Assembly: GCA_024449915.1 (NCBI GenBank)
Contig: JAMZAV010000788.1
Span: 124,001 to 188,000, forward strand
Direction: 5' to 3'
Source: Sweltsa coloradensis
Lineage: Eukaryota > Arthropoda > Insecta > Plecoptera > Chloroperlidae
Length of the DNA stretch: 64,000 nucleotides
Shown one piece after another: positions 60,906 to 64,000 of this stretch; position 1 is the stretch's first letter; each line of letters opens with the position of its first letter. The notes below the pieces were generated by a model. That model had not been told where the DNA came from and searched no databases. It saw only the letters and a list, made by a program, of their open reading frames with translations. The position numbers and the translations under genes are program-made.

Positions 60906-61074
60906 CAAACTGTGGCTTGTCATTCGTTTCAATTCATTTGTTTCATTTTGTTTTATAATACAAACTTTTTTGTAGGGATGTCCGCTAAAGGGTGTGTAGC
61001 TCTCTTCAGGTGACTAACTATAGGTTATAATTAATGTTTTTAGGGTAGGTTTGAAAGGAATGTCCGAGGGCTGT

Positions 61075-61150
61075 AACCTTAGTCAGGATTGCCGGTCTCG
61101 ACGGGATTCGAACCCGAGACCTCCCGAATCAGTCTCATCCAACACTGTCG
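61075..61150 (-). repeat. tRNA-like fragment with intact T arm
   Basis: The minus strand reads GGTCTCGGGTTCGAATCCCG, a perfect T arm, but there is no matching acceptor or D arm upstream. A tRNA-derived SINE or pseudogene. Confidence 0.55.
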
Positions 61151-61794
61151 ATACTTTTGTATAGTAGTGTTGATAGTAGCCTATAATTACTTTTCAACAA
61201 TCCAAAACCATCACTAAGCGCCATACTTGAAAGTACAAGAATAACATGAGGCGATAAAACTTGCACCACATTCGCACATTACGCCGTGTGCGGTCGCTTT
61301 ATTTATTTGCAGTAATTCCCACGTGCAATAAGGGCATTACAGCGTGACAAACTTGACAGTCAACCCCTAATTATTTATACCGGTACCAGTGGCTGTCAAG
61401 GACATTGTTTTCTATTTATGGAAAAAAACTTGCATAACAAGATTACGTAGTGACTATACGGGCGCCCTCCCAAAGAACTTTCACGAATTGAAAGTTATAG
61501 TTTTAAACTTTCGGTTGGTTAGGGCACAGGTTCGGAATCAGATGAAATACAATGAAGTCACATGGATTCAAATGCCACATAGGTCTAATGCAAGGATTAT
61601 TGTAATAGGCTACCAATATACACATGTGTCAAATGTGTTAAATAGGTGCACTGTGCAAGAATACCCCGCATAAAAAATGTATTTGTCCATTAAAAAAGGT
61701 GTATTGCGTCTTTTAACAGAATTTAAATAACCAATCTATAGGATTTCCTTTATGGGTCGTTTTGCTTTGTTATTCATTTGCCCTGTAACTGCAT

Positions 61795-62160
61795 CCTGGC
61801 AAAGCTTGGAAAAATAAATTTGCACGAACTTATACGAAATAAAATAATGAATTTTTTAAAATATTATTTTAATTAGTACACACAATAAAGCACAATATTT
61901 GTAAATAAAATGTTGCCAAGCTTTGCAAGGACCCTTGCAAAGCTTGGAAAATAAATTTGCACGAACTTATACAGTTAACACAATATTCGTAAATAAAATG
62001 TTGCCAAGCCTTGCAAAGATGCTGGGCAAAATGGTACATTCGCTTGGCCCTTCTTTTAAAGATATCAATGCTTTTGATTGTGTAAGGTTGGCTGTATTTT
62101 TACGAGTTTATTGTTGTGTGGTATGTGATAGGTCAAGGAAAGAAGTGTGTATAACGTAAT
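61795..62160. repeat. Diverged, duplicated copy of the foldback unit
   Basis: GCAAAGCTTGGAAAA..AAATTTGCACGAACTTATAC occurs at about 61798 and 61933, and TAAATAAAATGTTGCCAAGC at about 61902 and 61991. The right flank TTGATTGTGTAAGGTTGGCTG matches the arm of the inverted repeat at 32024-32400 (GAGTGTGTAAGGTTTGGCTG). Confidence 0.65.
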
Positions 62161-64000
62161 GTGGGTGATATTGCTTAAATACTTGTCGTTCAAAAGATAC
62201 AAGCATTTTAAAAACGATACCACACACTTGTTATTGGTCTATCTCGCCCTATGCAGTATGCACCGACCACCTTGTCTTCTGCCAGTGTCACCACTCATCG
62301 TCATTGCATAAAGCAATGTAACAAACCTCCAACAAGAAGGGACTGTAGGCCTATAATTAATTCTAAGCGGAATTATAAATGGCATAATCAACGAACAGAA
62401 TTGCCTTCCATTTCGTAGCCAGTATAAAATAATGCAATTACATAATCTGTTTATGTTTATTTCAAACACTTCGTATTTTGCATATTTTAATCAGAGAGAA
62501 ATCCTTACGCTATGAGTAAATGGGGCAATCTGGACTTAATGCGGGGGGGGGGGGAGGGGGTGGCATGCAACGATTTTTGACTTGCCACATAGGAAAAGAA
62601 CAGGGTCCCAGTTAGGCCTACTGTAGAAATTTAGAAAATACATTTTTTTTCAAAGCACAAAGCTGGAGATGGACAAAATTATTATAAGTTACATCAAAAG
62701 GTATCCTACGAAGATCGTTTGACCCCTTTTTCACAGCGTAAATTGATTATTAGGAGAAGCAAAACCAGCTTTGGCGCAGAATGCAGAAGTTTATTCTGGA
62801 ACTCTTGGAAGCTCTATCGTTTGTCCTATCGGGTTGTGGTTTGCACCAAAATATCGAGGAAGAATGTGTGACAGTCGCTATCAGACCACATTTTTACCTA
62901 GTTTTTTATTTTATTTTTATAAACAGTGTAAGTATGCTAAGCAAATGATTTGTGGTGTAGGCTTGTGTAGTTGTAAGCTTGTGTAGGATACAATTATTTG
63001 AAATTTTGAAATGCGCATCCTTCCTAAACAATCTCCTAAAAGTTTTTTTTTTAAAATTGGTTGTCGTAAGAGGTCGAGAACTTGCGTGAATAATCTGGAT
63101 TTACCGAACAAGCGCATTTTTAAATGGTAATTTAACATTGTTAAAACGAATGTTCGATAACTAACACTCTCTACATTCACCTTTCTTATCGAGCGACCAT
63201 GCAGTGAAGTGAAGTGAAGTGAAGCCGAAACGCGAAGTACCCTCATTAGCATGCAATACGCAAAAGATTAATTAATACTATGCAAAGTGCAGGACGGCCG
63301 AGGACGTACTCGAACGAGCTAAGTGCCTCCTAGGGTAAATAGGCCACGGCGGTTGCGAAGCCACGATCGATGCCACATTGTGCATGGCACACAATTATTA
63401 TCACACGCGACAATAGACCCGAGGAGCAGTGTCTTATGAATGATTTACTTTACTGCTTGATTTATGAGCATTATCAGCGAACTTTTCATTAACGTTTGAC
63501 TAATATAAAGTGCTTATAAATAAGAAAATGGTACAATGATAATATGCTTGGTATTAAAATGGACTTTTGCACTGTTGTAACAATATTCTACCTATATTTC
63601 GATACATTTTCAAGAATATTTTTTCATGCTAAAAGTTGAATAAAATAAAATATGCCAGAATTCAATATAATATAAGTAAACAACATAAATGGTAGGCCTA
63701 AAATAGAAAATGGCAGCCATTTTCACGACTATTTTGCTCACTTTTTGAAGCGAGTCTTGGATTTTTTTTAACACACAGTATATATGTTCCATTCTGTTCG
63801 AACCTTGTGATCCCCAGTTATAACCTCACTGCAGACGGTGAACATTGAAAAAAAGATGATGTAAATAAGGTGCACAAAATTGGTGTAAGGAGTGCAAGAG
63901 ACAATAATATGTTATTAGGAAACTGTAATTCAAAACGATGGCAAAAATCTATTTTTTATTTAGGATTAAGACAGTATAATAATAAGAGATTTGAGAGACA
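62161..64000. other. No gene recognised
   Basis: Contains a G-run at 62543-62559, a GTGAA tandem at 63204-63222 and a CpG-rich patch at 63290-63420. No coding exon supported. Confidence 0.4.

Noticed and set aside
61075..61150. Functional tRNA gene
   Set aside because: Only the T arm is intact; no acceptor stem pairing or D arm.

Overview
This is a eukaryotic, probably insect, genomic window. The evidence is split genes with GT-AG introns, large AT-rich introns crowded with small DNA transposons, and no operon-like or prokaryotic features. All exons I could assemble lie on the minus strand and belong to two genes arranged head to tail. The insect assignment rests mainly on the SLC6 transporter, which resembles the insect 'bedraggled' branch. 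The species cannot be named from this sequence.

Gene 1 (exons between 4052 and 17793, minus) is a USP30-like mitochondrial deubiquitinase. I joined six phase-compatible exons. They give an N-terminal membrane anchor followed by an arginine run, the USP cysteine box (NLGNSCF), the GEQDAHELF motif and two CxxC zinc-finger half sites. The histidine-box C-terminus was not found and probably lies beyond base 1. Exons 5 and 6 each carry an apparent one-base insertion in a short homopolymer. Gene 2 (exons between 18277 and 39375, minus) is an atypical SLC6 (neurotransmitter:sodium symporter) transporter. Ten joined exons encode about 703 residues covering TM1 to TM12 and a C-terminal tail with three PPxY motifs. 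Its N-terminal exon(s) were not located. A CpG-rich stretch at 45.9-46.5 kb with a strong splice donor is a candidate 5' exon and promoter. Only 484 bp separate the SLC6 stop codon from the USP30 start codon, so the SLC6 3' UTR and the USP30 promoter must share that gap.

Most of the rest is mobile DNA. At 1-17 kb there is a set of short non-autonomous hAT-like elements. Seven have 8-bp target-site duplications visible on both sides, and each family is packed near its ends with a different short palindromic word (GTAGC, GGTACCC, GGAACCG, GAACTT, TAATGAAATTAC, CCGGAAAAATT). Some are nested in one another or in a dead LINE. A second family (ends ACTAGGAA...CGCTCATCC) occurs six times and carries one to three copies of an internal unit of about 164 bp. 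A 155-bp gapless inverted repeat begins ten bases inside an SLC6 intron, next to a splice donor. From 46.5 to 64 kb I see no convincing coding exon, only repeats and two CpG-rich, promoter-like patches.
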